Of a stretch of DNA of 64,000 nt, positions 23,450-34,743 are shown piece by piece. The stretch is taken from NCBI GenBank assembly GCA_958298945.1, contig OY282606.1, positions 71,721,622-71,785,621 of the forward strand, read 5' to 3'. The stretch comes from Atherix ibis (taxonomy: Eukaryota; Arthropoda; Insecta; Diptera; Athericidae). How positions within the stretch are numbered: position 1 is the stretch's first letter; each line of letters opens with the position of its first letter. The translations under genes and the position numbers were made by a program. The notes beneath the pieces are model-generated. The model was not told the DNA's origin, searched no databases, and saw nothing but the letters and a program-made list of their open reading frames with translations.

Positions 23450-23660
23450 ACTTAATAACCAGTTTTGAGGTGTGTTGTGCAGTATTTGATGAGCCACGAA
23501 TAAATTTTAATTGACCCTATTCGCGAAAGTATCAACGATGATTCATCTGTGTCTACTCGTCGAAGGGCTACACAATTGGGCATCTCCAGAACATTGCTAC
23601 GACGCATTTTGAAACTTGCTCTGAGGATGTTTCCATACAAAATTCAATTGGATCAATAAT
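23450..23660 (+). pseudogene. HTH region of a long-spacing Tc1/mariner transposase
   Basis: The plus strand around 23520-23655 reads RESINDDSSVSTRRRATQLG then ISRTLLRRILK and FPYKIQLDQ. This is the second helix-turn-helix of the same transposase type as the T2-like relics elsewhere in the window. Only this portion survives. Confidence 0.7.
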
Positions 23661-23819
23661 TATTGCCGAAGATTGGCCCACGCTGTATTATTTAAAGACT
23701 TAAAATTAATGGAATAATAAATATTTTTTTTATAAAGAATTTTTAGCTCAATGACCTTGAATATTTTGAATAGAAAAATTTTAACAAAACGGTACGATTT
23801 TCAATAAGTATTATAAGTA

Positions 23820-24721
23820 CGAGATCGCGAATTTTGAATTTCCGCAGGGATTATGTATATTCGATTTTTGATTTTATTTGTGGCGTTATGTTGGTACTCA
23901 TGTCTCTCTTTTATGCCGCCAAGTTCAGCCATTTTGACTGTTCAGTTAATTTTTGACAGCTGATTTGCTTGCACGTGTTTTGGCTCGTTTTCGGTTTTTG
24001 CCCATTCCAAAAAATGGATCAAAGAATCAGTTTCGGGAACAAGAGAGGGGGCCAAATCTAGGAAATACGGTGGCTGTGGCATTATTAGTGTGTTATTTTT
24101 GGCCAAAAACTCGCGCACAAGCAACGATGCGTGAGCTGGGCGTTATCATGGTGCAAAAACCAATTTTTGTTCTTCCACAAATCTGGGCGTTTCTGGCGGA
24201 TTGGTTCGCGCAACTTGTGCATAACTTGCAGGTAATATTCCTTATTGACCGTTCTACCCTGTGGCAAGAACTCATGATGCACCACGCCCCTGCAATCGAA
24301 GAAACCCGTAAGCAAAACCTTCACATTCGACCGAACTTGGCGCGCTTTTTTCGGTGTTGGCTCGTGCGGCAAGTTCCATTGGGATGATTGAGCTTTGGTT
24401 TCCACGTCATAACCATAAACCCATGATTCGTCACCAGTTATGACCCTCTGCAGCAAATTTGGGTCGTCGCGGACGGAGTCCAACAGCTACTTAGCAATGT
24501 TAATTCGATGCAGTTTTTGGTCGAAAATGGGCAAAAATCGAAGACGAACCAAAACACGTGCAAGCAAAGCAGCTGTCAAAAATTAACAACATTGAAAATG
24601 GCTGAACTTGTCGGCATAAGTGAGAAACATGAGTACCAACATAACGCCGGAAAAAATCGAAAATCGAATATATATAACCCGCGGAAATTCAAAATTCGCG
24701 ATACTTTTTGAACAGACCTCG
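23820..24721 (-). mobile_element. Fold-back mariner derivative (family M, copy A)
   Basis: A 902-bp element flanked by TA at both sides (23818-23819, 24722-23). Both ends derive from the same 5' terminus in opposite orientation: about 195-208 bp from 23820-24027 is the inverted copy of about 24525-24721. The normal 3' end is missing. The left arm has lost about 16 bp of its terminal repeat. Between the arms lies the C-terminal half of a minus-strand transposase (24483-24085) with ITGDESWVYGY and FLHHDNAQ, while the N-terminal half is deleted at a gggcaaaaatcg junction. It shares a catalytic-site deletion with copy C. Confidence 0.88.
24028..24524 (-). pseudogene. Mariner transposase remnant in copy A
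   Basis: The remnant covers the first catalytic motif VITGDESWVYGYDVETKAQS, the middle region, and the second motif LHHDNAQLTHRCLCASF. The third motif reads PPYFLDLAPSLVPET instead of the PYSPDLAPCDFFLF type seen in relatives: an 8-bp deletion removes the catalytic Asp and shifts frame. The N-terminal DNA-binding half is absent. Cannot encode an active transposase. Confidence 0.88.
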
Positions 24722-24723
24722 TA

Positions 24724-26930
24724 TTTTAGTATTAAAGACCATAATTTATTCCAAAAATTTGATTGAACAAGATTTTCTGACAAAGTTTCGAATTGACTTT
24801 TTTTCAAAAAAGCATATATTTTCTCTCATGTTTCCAGATTTTTGTTTCAAAAACCTTAATTTCTAAATCCTATAAATTTAAAGCATTCAGAAAAAATTCA
24901 ATTGAAAACAAATTCGACCGCCGCAGGGCTAAGAATTTAAATTTCAGTGCAATTGTTACTAGAAACAAAGTTAAAAAATCTGAAAATAAGAAATGCGGAA
25001 ATTTAAAAATAAAAATGGAGTAATTTTAAAAGTAATTCTTTTCTTTACGCTATTCTGTGAGAGATAAAAAAATTGTATTCGTATCAATGAAAAGGAATTT
25101 AGAAAAAAAATATATTAGTAACATTGGAAATTTTAAACTCAATTCAATTGTTTTCTAAAGCATTTAAATTACAATCACTTAACGTGAAGATATCGCAGCA
25201 TTCGCACTTTTATCAAATGTTATTTGTGTATGTCGTTACAGGAAATGAGATTTTTTCTATTTGATTTGATAGAGAAAAATAGGCCCAACATATGGTTATA
25301 TATAAATATATATTGGACCTTTTATGTATATAAGTGCATGATTACAAAGAATGTGTAAAAAGATTTGCACAACACAACAAAGTGTCTGTCTACGTACAAT
25401 CACCTGCACCGTAATCATGAAGATCTGCGTTAAAAGAAAATTGAAGCCGAACGATTGCATATCGGATTGCAGGATGCAAATGACGCGTAAACAAACATTA
25501 CATCAGCACAATTGTATCAATTCGACAATTACTACGCTCCAATTAAAAATTCACTAATAAATTTGTTCTTTGATTTTGCATTCTCTTCCTCTATCAGAGA
25601 AAATGCGAATCCACCGCAAAAGAGCATCTTCTACACAAAATCCCCTCGAAAACGAGAAATTTCTACTAAAAATTATGCATGTTCTTCTTTCTACCTTTAG
25701 AAAATTATTCTTCAACAATAAAACAACTTCTTCTTTTAGACAATTGCGATAATACTTCGATTTTTCGAAAAACGAATCATTTGGGTTCCCACCCTGTTTT
25801 CCAGGTAAAGAAAAAGATACTTATCGATAACATGTGGTAAAGACTCCGTTCGTTATTTAACATACAGTGAAGAATAGATTGATTTTTGACCAAATAACTT
25901 TCAATTTAAATATAATTTTATTTGGAAAGGAAAATCAAAAATTTTTGTAATATGAAGGATCCATTATTTCATATTTTGAGGTCAACATAATTATATGGAG
26001 GAGGCACACACACACATTGGCGTTTTCATTTTAAATTCCATTGCTTTAATAAATATGGTAAAATTTATTCTTTTTTAGTGGATTTTAAATTTTTTTCTTT
26101 AATTTCTATTTTAACCTTGACTTTATTGAGGGTGTTTACCATTAGCCAAATATGTTGAATATGTGCTCATCCAAGCAAATGCCATTTTAACATTTAAAGA
26201 AAATTTCAACACATTCTCTGCCATTAACAACTTAACGAATCAATAATAAAAACAAAAAAAATTTCTACTTTTCAATGGCTACTTTCTGCCTCCCATGCAT
26301 CCCCGCAAATTACGTAATTGTATAATACATCATTGAATTGAGGTGATGACTTATTTTAAATACTTTGATCCGGAATTATCCTTGCATGAAATTTTTCGTA
26401 CGAATTGAAAGATAGCCGGACCGAGCTGAAATGCATACAAAAGTAGATCGTATCCCCCCATTCATAGATTCTGTGAGTCAGTGATATTATCAAAAATGAA
26501 ATCATACTGAATGGAATAATTTTATCTTCTTTTCGATTTGATTTATTATTTAAAGTGGGAGTATTACATAATTTTTTATCTTCGATAGTATAATTAATTA
26601 TTTTTTTTTTGTTCTTGTTACAAACAACAGAAAATCTAGTTTATAAATTTAAAAATGTGATAGAGAAACATTTACCAATTTGGGAAATTTGATAGAAAAT
26701 AAAATAAATAGAGACCAGTAAAAATAAAAATTCTTATTGGCTCTATTATCATATGGCAGTACTACTTAATGTCATATGATACTAGATTCAGTCAGTAGAA
26801 GTATTTAAGATGAATTTATTTTATATTGTCATATTTTCTCAATCTAAACAGAATAATTGCAAATTTATAATAAGTGCTGCACATCAAGCGGATATGACAC
26901 ATTCTAAGCTGCTATGTCATACTGCACCTA
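24724..26930. other. AT-rich, no gene recognised
   Basis: No exon chain or transposon ends recognised. A partly palindromic AT-rich block lies at about 25283-25322 (ggcccaacatatgg to atatattggacc). A short CA microsatellite is at about 26006-26018. Confidence 0.4.
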
Positions 26931-28330
26931 CATTGCATTGGATGTCAACACCGCGTTTAACTCGGCAAGATGGAGCAGTATTCTGGACGCGTTAAGCCTC
27001 TTGAAAGTTTAGGAGGAAGAATAATCGGACTGAAAGTGGGATGAAAACGTACAGTATCAGTGGGAGAGTCCCTCAGAGATGGGTCCTCGGCCCATTATTA
27101 TGGAATATTATGTATGACGCGCTGCTCAAACTCCCGATGCCAAAAACAGTAACTTTGGTTGGTTTTGCAGATGACATTGCGGAGATAAATTCATAGATAA
27201 GATCACAGAAAATACAAATGGTGTATTTCCCATTATCAGGTACTGGCTACCATCACTGGGTCTGGACCTTGCTGATCAAAAAACTCAAGTTGTGCTACTG
27301 ACCAGCAGGAAAGCTGCAATATCTGGGATTCCAGATAGATGCTACGTTGAGCTTTGGAGAACATCAGAAAATCCGATGCAGGCTCCCATCAGAAAATCCG
27401 ATGCAGGGTGGAGCTCCCAGACGAATCAAATGCATACTCCTATCTACAATTATCAGCTCTGTGATACTATACGCATCCTTTATCTGGAACTAAGCTGTGG
27501 TGACGAAATCGTACAAGCGTTTCGTGATAGTGGTATATCGTCGAAACACACATCGAGTCTAGGGAGCATTTCGTAATGTCTCATATGACACTTTTTGTGT
27601 TACCGCTAACGTGTTGCCAATCGAGCTTTATTTGGAAAGAAGTCTTTATTTAGAAAGAAGTTATGGTGACGGAAACGTAGCATTTATCTAGGCATCCTTT
27701 AACTACGCAGCCTTTATCTGAAAATAAGCTATGGCGACGAAAGCGTTCAAACATCAGGTGATGGTGGTATATCGTCGAAGCACACTTTGATCTTCGAAAG
27801 CATTTCATACTCTACCATATCACACTGTCTGTGTTATCGCTAACATATTGCCAATCGGGATTTTGGCGAATAAACGAGCTAGAATATATCATCGATGACG
27901 AGAGGGAAATGTAACCCATCGGCTCAATGTCAACAGGGGGGGAGGTGGCGGGGGAATGACACAGGCACGAGATGGGAGCAATTTATTGATTAAAGAAAGA
28001 TGGACGTATTATCTCATTGCTGACATAGCCCCGGGGAACGGAAGGGTCCGTGTAGAAGTAGACCACTGTATGGCCCCATTTCTGAGAGAACATGGGCGCT
28101 TCAGGGTATATCTATATTGCTTTAGGGTGAAAATTGATGCGACATCACCAAATTATTAGCCTTAATCGAAAATTGTCTCTAACATGTCTACTTTCACTGT
28201 CCACGCTTTAACGGAGAAAACAAGGAAGCAGAGAAAATAATCGGTAAATAGATGTCCCAGAAGCGCATCATGACACAAATGATAACATTGCAAGTATACT
28301 GGGGGTGCGATAGGTGAATACGCATCCCGA
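26930..28330 (+). pseudogene. R1-like LINE, degenerate RT and C-terminal region
   Basis: Broken plus-strand frames read LDVNTAFNSARWSSILDAL (RT block with catalytic Asp), VPQRWVLGPLLWNIMYDALL (normally VPQGS), VTLVGFADDIAEI (active site at about 27150-27190), SLGLDLADQKTQVVLLTSRK (27255-27310), and at the 3' end GNGRVRVEVDHCMAPFLREH followed by GRFRVYLY. The FADD box, the HKTE-like motif and this tail are typical of the R1 clade. There are internal direct duplications: catcagaaaatccgatgcag at 27362 and 27387, and a longer one of about 220-240 bp between about 27470 and 27850. Confidence 0.8.
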
Positions 28331-28366
28331 GTAATAAAGGAGCTCTCAAGGAAGAACGAACGATAA

Positions 28367-28472
28367 AATAGCAAATTAAATTGTTGTAAGAATTTTTATT
28401 TTCATAGAAGATATAGACAAGAAGAATAGCAAATTAAATTGTTGTAAGAATTTTTATTTTCAAAGAAGATAG
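28367..28472 (+). repeat. Two-copy tandem repeat, period 58 bp
   Basis: The 48-bp block beginning aatagcaaattaaattgttg occurs at 28367-28414 and 28425-28472 with one mismatch (cata versus caaa). It lies at the 3' end of the R1-like fragment and may be a slippage product of its tail. Confidence 0.85.
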
Positions 28473-29560
28473 CGCTCAGTCTGTAAGTACATAACAAATG
28501 TCCTTAAAAGTTTACGCACTATTATCGGTTCTGCCCTACAAAAATAACCTTATTCTAACTTAATTATTATTAATACATAAAAAAGAAGCAGAGATAACGC
28601 TAGTCAAAACAGCAATTAGCTTGTTCAGTGGACTCTTTTCTTATTGATACTCGTCGAAAACCTTTCTGATATAACTTCTATAAGTTTCGAATTAGTATGA
28701 TATAAATAACCTCTTTTATCCTAAATACTTCAGCAATCCCATTTCCTATCCATAATCTTCTTAAAAAATTATCACTACCGCCTAATTAAGAAAGAAATTA
28801 TGGTGTGTATTGCCCTGAGTTAGATTTAGATGCGTTTACACTTCCTTTTGACTTTCAAGTTTTTCTATCGCTACCGGATTTGAAACTGTGGTTACTATCG
28901 GACTTGTGTATATTACTCGGGAGGTAATTTAATTCTAATATTAAAGGATACAGCTATTAATTACCATATATAACATCTTTGGATATCACCCAACCTGATG
29001 ACAATGTGCACAGTAAAATTTACTGTGGAATTTTTGTATTAAAAAGCCCTCGGTTCTATGAGCACCTGTGAACAACCTTGCAAATAATTTTTCACTCCTC
29101 GAAACTATTCGAAAATTCAAGAAAGATCTGCTGTTCAATGGCATTCATAGTTAATTGGTAAACAACAGAAACATTCTTCTCAGATACCTTATATACGACC
29201 ATAATTAAAAAATAGGATGTTGGGATAGTGAATTATTTCAATAATTATTTAATTGGAAATCTCGAGATTCACATAACGCAATTTATCGTCCTGCGTTAGT
29301 GTTGAGATATTCATAGGGAAAAGAAGTGGAGTAGGATTGAAATATCCAAAAATATTTCCAATACTAAAAATATTTTTATATACCATCTAAAAATAATGTT
29401 GAAAAATTATACTTTTTGAGTATCTTTAAAATATTGACAAAAAATTCAATGTCACAGTTATGAAAATTAGTTCCGCAGTAAATGTCCAAGCATCGGAAAA
29501 CTTAACAATAATCTTCGGTATAAACGTTTTATAACAAAAAATCGTCTAAATTAACAACAA
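28473..29560. other. No gene recognised
   Basis: AT-rich spacer between two related LINE fragments. Nothing recognisable. Confidence 0.4.
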
Positions 29561-29569
29561 ACGGCAAAT

Positions 29570-30020
29570 TCGGGACAATAAGACTCTTTGAGGATATACA
29601 GTATTAGTAGTAAAGTTCCTCAGGGCTCGGTCATCGCCTCATGGTTATGGAATATTATGTATGACTCCCGATGCCAAAAGAAGTAACTTTGCTTGGATTT
29701 GTAGATGACATTGCGGAACAGGCCATGGTGAAGTGGACTATTCTATAGCCTAATTTCGGACAGGGCATGGGTGCTTCAGGGTAAATCTTTATTGCGTTCA
29801 TACGACATGTCCTAATTGTCGGCCCATAATTGAAAATGCGGAACATGTCTTCTTCCACTATCCACACTTTAGCAAAGAAAGGCAGGTAGTAGAGAAATTA
29901 ATCTGTGAACAGCTGTCCCAGAAGTGCATCGATGATATCATCGTAGTAATGCTGAGGTGCGGTAGTTGAATAAAAATCCCGAATAATAAAGAAGCTACGC
30001 CAGGAAGAAAGAATCAGATA
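29570..30020 (+). pseudogene. Second R1-like LINE copy, internally deleted
   Basis: Starts with RT sequence matching the first copy (ctttgaggatatacagtatt, then VPQGSVIASWLWNIMYDS, then LLGFVDDIAE with FVDD in place of FADD) and jumps, close to the active site, to the C-terminal domain (GHGCFRVNLYCVHTTCPNCR-like, then AEHVFFHYPHFSKER). The 3' end includes tcccgaataataaa, as in the copy ending near 28340. About 700-800 bp present in the first copy is missing. Nonfunctional. Confidence 0.78.
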
Positions 30021-31200
30021 AGTGCAGTATGCAGCCTAAATAAGTAAATAGACTCAATGTCCGTCTACTCCCCATTAAGTGATACTTGACGATGAACCCA
30101 TAGAGAAAAGAAGGGAGGTGGGTTATATTGCGTAAAAATCACACATATTATAGGAATCGGTATCTCTATAGCGTCTTTAGGAAATTTCCTCTACCCTCGT
30201 AAAAAAAAATATCCGGAGATCCAGAGTATATATTTACTGAAAATTTACCCATAAGGTTCTCACATATCGATTTAAGGAAAAAACCGAAGCCAAAAGGTAT
30301 CTGAAAAATCTAGTACTTTATAGATCGTGCAGTCATCCAAAACTGGTACTTGCAATTCTCGTACTTTCGATTGGAAACATATTAAAATCCAATTCGAGTT
30401 AAAAATATTTTGTTTGTCAAATGATAGCTCAGCGTTCATGGTAAACTTTACCACATTGAGCTACTACAAATCTTACGAGTATTAAGGTTCATTTTACATA
30501 ATAGAGCAATATTTTTAATCACAACCGTATTTTATGCGGACTCGTTACCTTTCTACTAGTCTCAATTGTAATATCAAACAACTTTTACACACTTTTAAGA
30601 AATTTAAAAAAAAATTAACAAAAAGAAAGAACACTTTCTTTTTCAGATTACAATTATTTTCAAATAGAAATACAGAAACAACTTTTTGTTGTTGATATAA
30701 ATAGTCCTAACACCATAAAAAGTGGTTTTTATTAAAAACAAAATACTAAATAGCAATTTTCATTCAAAATTCCAAGTCGTTGGTCACACTACATTTTTGT
30801 GGAGAAATATTCCTCAACAAACGTGCAATGGCGTCTATCTCGCATTGGTTACTTAGCTTTTAATTAATCATAAAGCTGGACTGTTGATTATGGTTAAGAC
30901 CTTGCACTTGAATTAACTGTCAAACTGTTAGATTTAATCGCCATTCCATATCCAAAAGGAGAGAATTTGAAAGGCAACCATGCAGGTTACACTCTTTTTT
31001 TGGATGTAGAGATCGCCCAACAAGTTTTTCCAGATTTTCACAACTCAACTGTTATGGCTGAGTGGAAAAGCAAATAGCAAACCATATGGAACTGCAAAGC
31101 TTGTATTGAGACCATTAATCTAATGTGGAAAAGTTTTACTTTTGATTCGAAGAGAAAATTCAAAAATTACTTTGGCAAGTAAGTAGTTAAGGCGGTTTTT
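30021..31200. other. Upstream region of the odorant-binding protein gene; no other gene
   Basis: AT-rich, with no transposon signature recognised. No convincing TATA box was found at the expected distance from the ATG at 31338. Confidence 0.4.
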
Positions 31201-31204
31201 TAGT

Positions 31205-31279
31205 TTTAATTTCGATTTCAATTTCAGTTTCAGTTCCGATTTCAATTTCAGTTTCGATTACAGTTTCAATTCAGTTTCT
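31205..31279 (+). repeat. Degenerate hexanucleotide array (TTTCRR) upstream of the OBP
   Basis: About twelve imperfect units of ttTCGA/ttTCAG/ttTCAA, for example atttcaatttcagtttcag, ending about 60 bp before the start codon of the odorant-binding protein gene. It may be simple-sequence expansion; its position in the promoter or 5' UTR makes it worth noting. Confidence 0.75.
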
Positions 31280-31337
31280 GTAATATACTGTTAAGAGAAC
31301 TACACATTTTATTTTCGTTCATTCTGTAAATAAGAAA

Positions 31338-34300
31338 ATGTCGAAAATTTGGGTCTCTTTAATAATTTTCATAGTTTTTATTATTGCATTTGTGTGCACG
31401 TTTGGTGAATTAGAACATTCAAAAGAAATGAACAAAACTAATCATAAGGTTAAAAGTTTAAAATTATGTTCTATTTTATTTTTCAATAATATAAATTAAA
31501 ACTTATTATTAATTTTACAAATTTAATATTTGTTGTTTTTTTTTTTAATATTTCTTATAATTTATAGAAAACAAAATGTTTAAATCCACCTGAAACAGCA
31601 AAAAAGGTAGAAAAATATATAAAAGAATGTCAAGAAGAGGTTAAATTTAATCTATTAACTGGTAAATATTTTTAAGATTTTTATAAATTGTTAATATATT
31701 ATTGTTCTTAAGCAAAAGTGATTTCCAAGTTTTATTTATTTAAATAATAAGTATGATTTAAATGTTCAATAATTTTAATACTTAAAAAACGGAAATCGAT
31801 TTCCATGAACGTAAACTTGCACATTTTAGACGTTAAATTATTTTCATTTTAATAAGTTTAAAAATTTATGTTTATTACAGGGAATAAAATTGTTATTATT
31901 AAAAAAATAGATAAAAAATATATTTGTTATCTTATAAAATTTCAAAGATTACCAATGAAGAGATGAATAAATAATATATTGGAAAATAAGAAAAATATCT
32001 AAGATTTTATAATATTTGCATGGCAATACCAGTGTCAAAACAAAATATCTAGAATCTAAACGTAAGACCTTCAGTATCTACAAAATTATTAGACCTTATA
32101 TTCTTTAAAGGATTCTCCTTTCAAATGCAGAGGAGAAGTATTCTTGAAGACGTAAAGAAACGTTTTATTCTACATCAGGACGTCTCATAAAGGGTAGGCC
32201 ATCTCTCGTTTTTCTTCACAAAACTGATTGCCCAGGGTCTATGGGGCGTCCTGAACTGACAGCAGAAAATACACATATTCTCAACGAACATCAAATTTTT
32301 TTATTAATAATGAAAGTCGAATTTTTTATGGTTACTGAGGATCGTGTTTGCAGGCGTCGAAGCCTTTTCCCAATAAAAGTGAACATACGGTCTGGCTTCA
32401 ATTGCTTATCGAATGTTATTCTTTATGTCTTGAATTGTTCTTGGATGATTGGTATACACTTTTCAAAAAGCCGCAAAAGAAATAGTCTAGCGGTGTCAAA
32501 TCGCACGATCTTGATGGCCAATTCACATCAGCATTTCGTGATCATCAAATTTGGTACTCAACAAAACGATATTTTGACGTATTGTGTAGCTTAATTTATT
32601 AAAACCAAAGTTCATTCGCATTAAGTTCATTCAATTTCGGCCAAAAAAAGTTCAGAAACTGATTATTTTGGAGAAAGAGCGGTCACATGAGGGTTTTCCA
32701 CGCCCCAGATTCGATAATTTTGTTTATTAACGTAGTTATCGATTTGAAAATGTGCTTCGCGCCTAAATATGCTTTTCGATAAAATGTCATTTTTATAGAA
32801 CGCAGGGGCTCGTAGAAAGTTTGGATGATTAAAATGTGTTGTACTATTGTTAATGACTCCATGACTAAAATTGCATTATTTTATACTCCACAGCCATATT
32901 AAATGGACTAATTTATTTTTACAAAAAATTATTAAAAAAGTTAATTATTACTGTTTAAGCAAAAAATTATATAATTTGCTTCAAGGACATTAGTTTTTAT
33001 TACTTTTTTTATCACATTTCCAAGCGTTTCGGCTGATATGGCGGCCTTAAGTTCGTCTAGGGTGCTTGGCTTATTGATGCAAACTTTTGACTTCAAGTAG
33101 CCTCATAGGGAAAAGTCCGGCGGAGTCAAATCAGGTGAACACGGAGGCCAGTCAATATAACCATTTTTTGTATAAAGCGACCAGAGAACAAATGCTTCAA
33201 AAAATCGTTTGTGTTTCAAGCTGTGTGGCGTGGAGTGGCGTTTTGTTGAAACCAGAAGCCATCAATACCATTTTCGCGAATAGTTGGTATCACATAAAGA
33301 GATGTAAGGGATACCCAATTACGCGAAACGACGTCGAAATGATGTTCTCGGACACGTCACAATACTGGCCTGTACGGTCGCAATATTTTCATCGGATCGC
33401 CTCGGTCGCTTTTAATTTGGACACCTGGGATTATCGACAATACTAGAAGACAAAAATCTTTTGTGAAAACGATCTGTTGTGTTGTCCGACGGCGCACTAT
33501 TACCTTTATTTTTTTCTGTACACAGCTGAACAATTTTAGCGCATTCGGGTGGCGTGTACTGCTCCATGGCAAAAACCTCCTTGAACTGAAGTTTCATAAA
33601 TGTACTATATGAAACTTCAAAATTATAGCGTTGCTTGATGAGTCCATCTAATATATATGTGTTTTGACAGATATTTTAAAAGTTGCCAAAAAATTTCAAC
33701 AGATGACTCACTCGTTACTTCCACACTTAAATTGACAAAAAAACAGGCTTCAAGGAGGGCCAAAATATTTTCAAATTACGCAAATTACTACTTAAAGACT
33801 ATGTGAATAAAAGTTAACGTTTAAAAATACTTTTGAAAAGTACTTTTTTTTTAGATTAGTTTTGAAATAAGAAACCAAAATCTAATCTAAAAAATTTAGA
33901 AAAAGAAATTCATTTACGAAATTTCTTTATTGTAAAAATTCTAATTGGCCAAACTTCTTAAATTCATTGAATCTAAATATAATTTTTCTATTTAATTTGC
34001 AGAAGCTTTAGGAATAATCCATGAAAAATGGGAGTCTGAAGGTGATGCAGAATATGGATACCGCAATATAGAGCACGACCGACTGATCCATCATTCGGAT
34101 TTCGAACATCATGGACACTACCGAAGTCAGGACCACGAAGCAACTGAACGAAAACATCGTATACAAAAAAGAACTGCAGGATATCATCCCATCTTGGTCC
34201 CTCATGAAGATAAACGTATCGCTGGTGTATGTAACATATATAAAAAAATTATCCAATAAAATCCGTTAAATTTTCCTCACCATATTCAAGGTGGACTTTG

Positions 34301-34743
34301 TGTCATAACCAGGAAAACTCTAGTAATTCTGTATGTTTAAGTAGTTCACCTTTTTATTATTTTTCAATTCTTCTCCCTGTTATCTTCCTCAGATTAAAAC
34401 GAAAAAAAAATTAAAAATAATTCTAAATATTTTTTTAAATATATTCTTTTCTCTATAGTGTCTACTACATTGCGTTTATGCCAAGAACAATGCGATAGAC
34501 AAAGTCGGCTGGCCAACACTAGATGGCCTTGTCGATTTCTATGCGGAAGGTGTTAATGAGCATGGATACTTTATGGCCACTTTAAGGTCAGTAGATAAAT
34601 GCCTAAAAGCAGCTGCCCACAAATATCGTGTGAATCGTCTCCATCCGCCCAGTGGTGGTAAAAGTTGCGATCTAGCATTCGATGTGTTCGACTGCATCTC
34701 GGACCAGATCACAGATTACTGCTTCAATCGTTATAAAAATTAA
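31338..34743 (+). CDS. Odorant-binding protein with His-rich insertion (four exons)
   Basis: Exons 31338-31448, 31568-31661, 34003-34226 and 34459-34743 join in frame (phases 0, 1, 0) with GT-AG introns; the GTATGT donor at 34227 is the only one that keeps frame. The product is 237 residues. Residues 1-23 are a hydrophobic signal peptide ending before ELEH, so the protein is secreted. Insect OBPs carry small hydrophobic ligands in sensillum lymph. The cysteine pattern is diagnostic: C1 at 41, C2 144, C3 148 (X3), C4 191, C5 213, C6 222 (X8); Cys58 and Cys231 are extra. Between C1 and C2 lies an unusually long insertion (about 93-136) with ten histidines, including HH at 98-99 and 104-105, and a dibasic KR at 124-125. 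The long C1-C2 region suggests the Obp59a type, but I am not sure. Intron 2 is 2341 bp and contains transposon relics. Confidence 0.93.
32240..32880 (-). mobile_element. Transposon fragment in OBP intron 2 (first)
   Basis: The minus strand reads AYLGAKHIFKSITTLINKII then ESGAWKT (first DDE block and following segment, catalytic Asp lost), and then WPSRSCDLTPLDYFFCGFLK at about 32525-32465, the third DDE block with its Asp. It is an internally deleted relic of a long-spacing Tc1/mariner-superfamily element. Being minus-strand in a plus-strand intron, it does not contribute coding sequence. Confidence 0.72.
32990..33600 (-). mobile_element. Transposon fragment in OBP intron 2 (second)
   Basis: The minus strand begins with an HTH N terminus MEQYTPPECAKIVQLCTEKN (33597 region), continues SSSIVDNPRCPN and, in shifted frames, reaches DWPPCSPDLTPPDFSLWGYL and KSKVCINKPSTLDELKA near 33150-33050. 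The first catalytic block is missing and the second reads FQQNATP, so Asp is replaced by Asn. A different copy from the fragment immediately to its left. Confidence 0.75.

Noticed and set aside
31449..31500. Read-through of OBP exon 1 into the following codons
   Set aside because: The frame hits a stop after NNIN, whereas the GT at 31449 and the AG at 31566 join exon 2 in frame and supply the first OBP cysteine.
33087..33446. 119-codon plus-strand ORF inside the OBP intron
   Set aside because: It is antisense to a decayed transposase readable on the minus strand.
34224..34230. Alternative OBP exon 3 donor at 34225 (gtgtat)
   Set aside because: It breaks the frame into exon 4; the GTATGT donor at 34227 keeps phase 0 and puts the C2-X3-C3 motif in frame.
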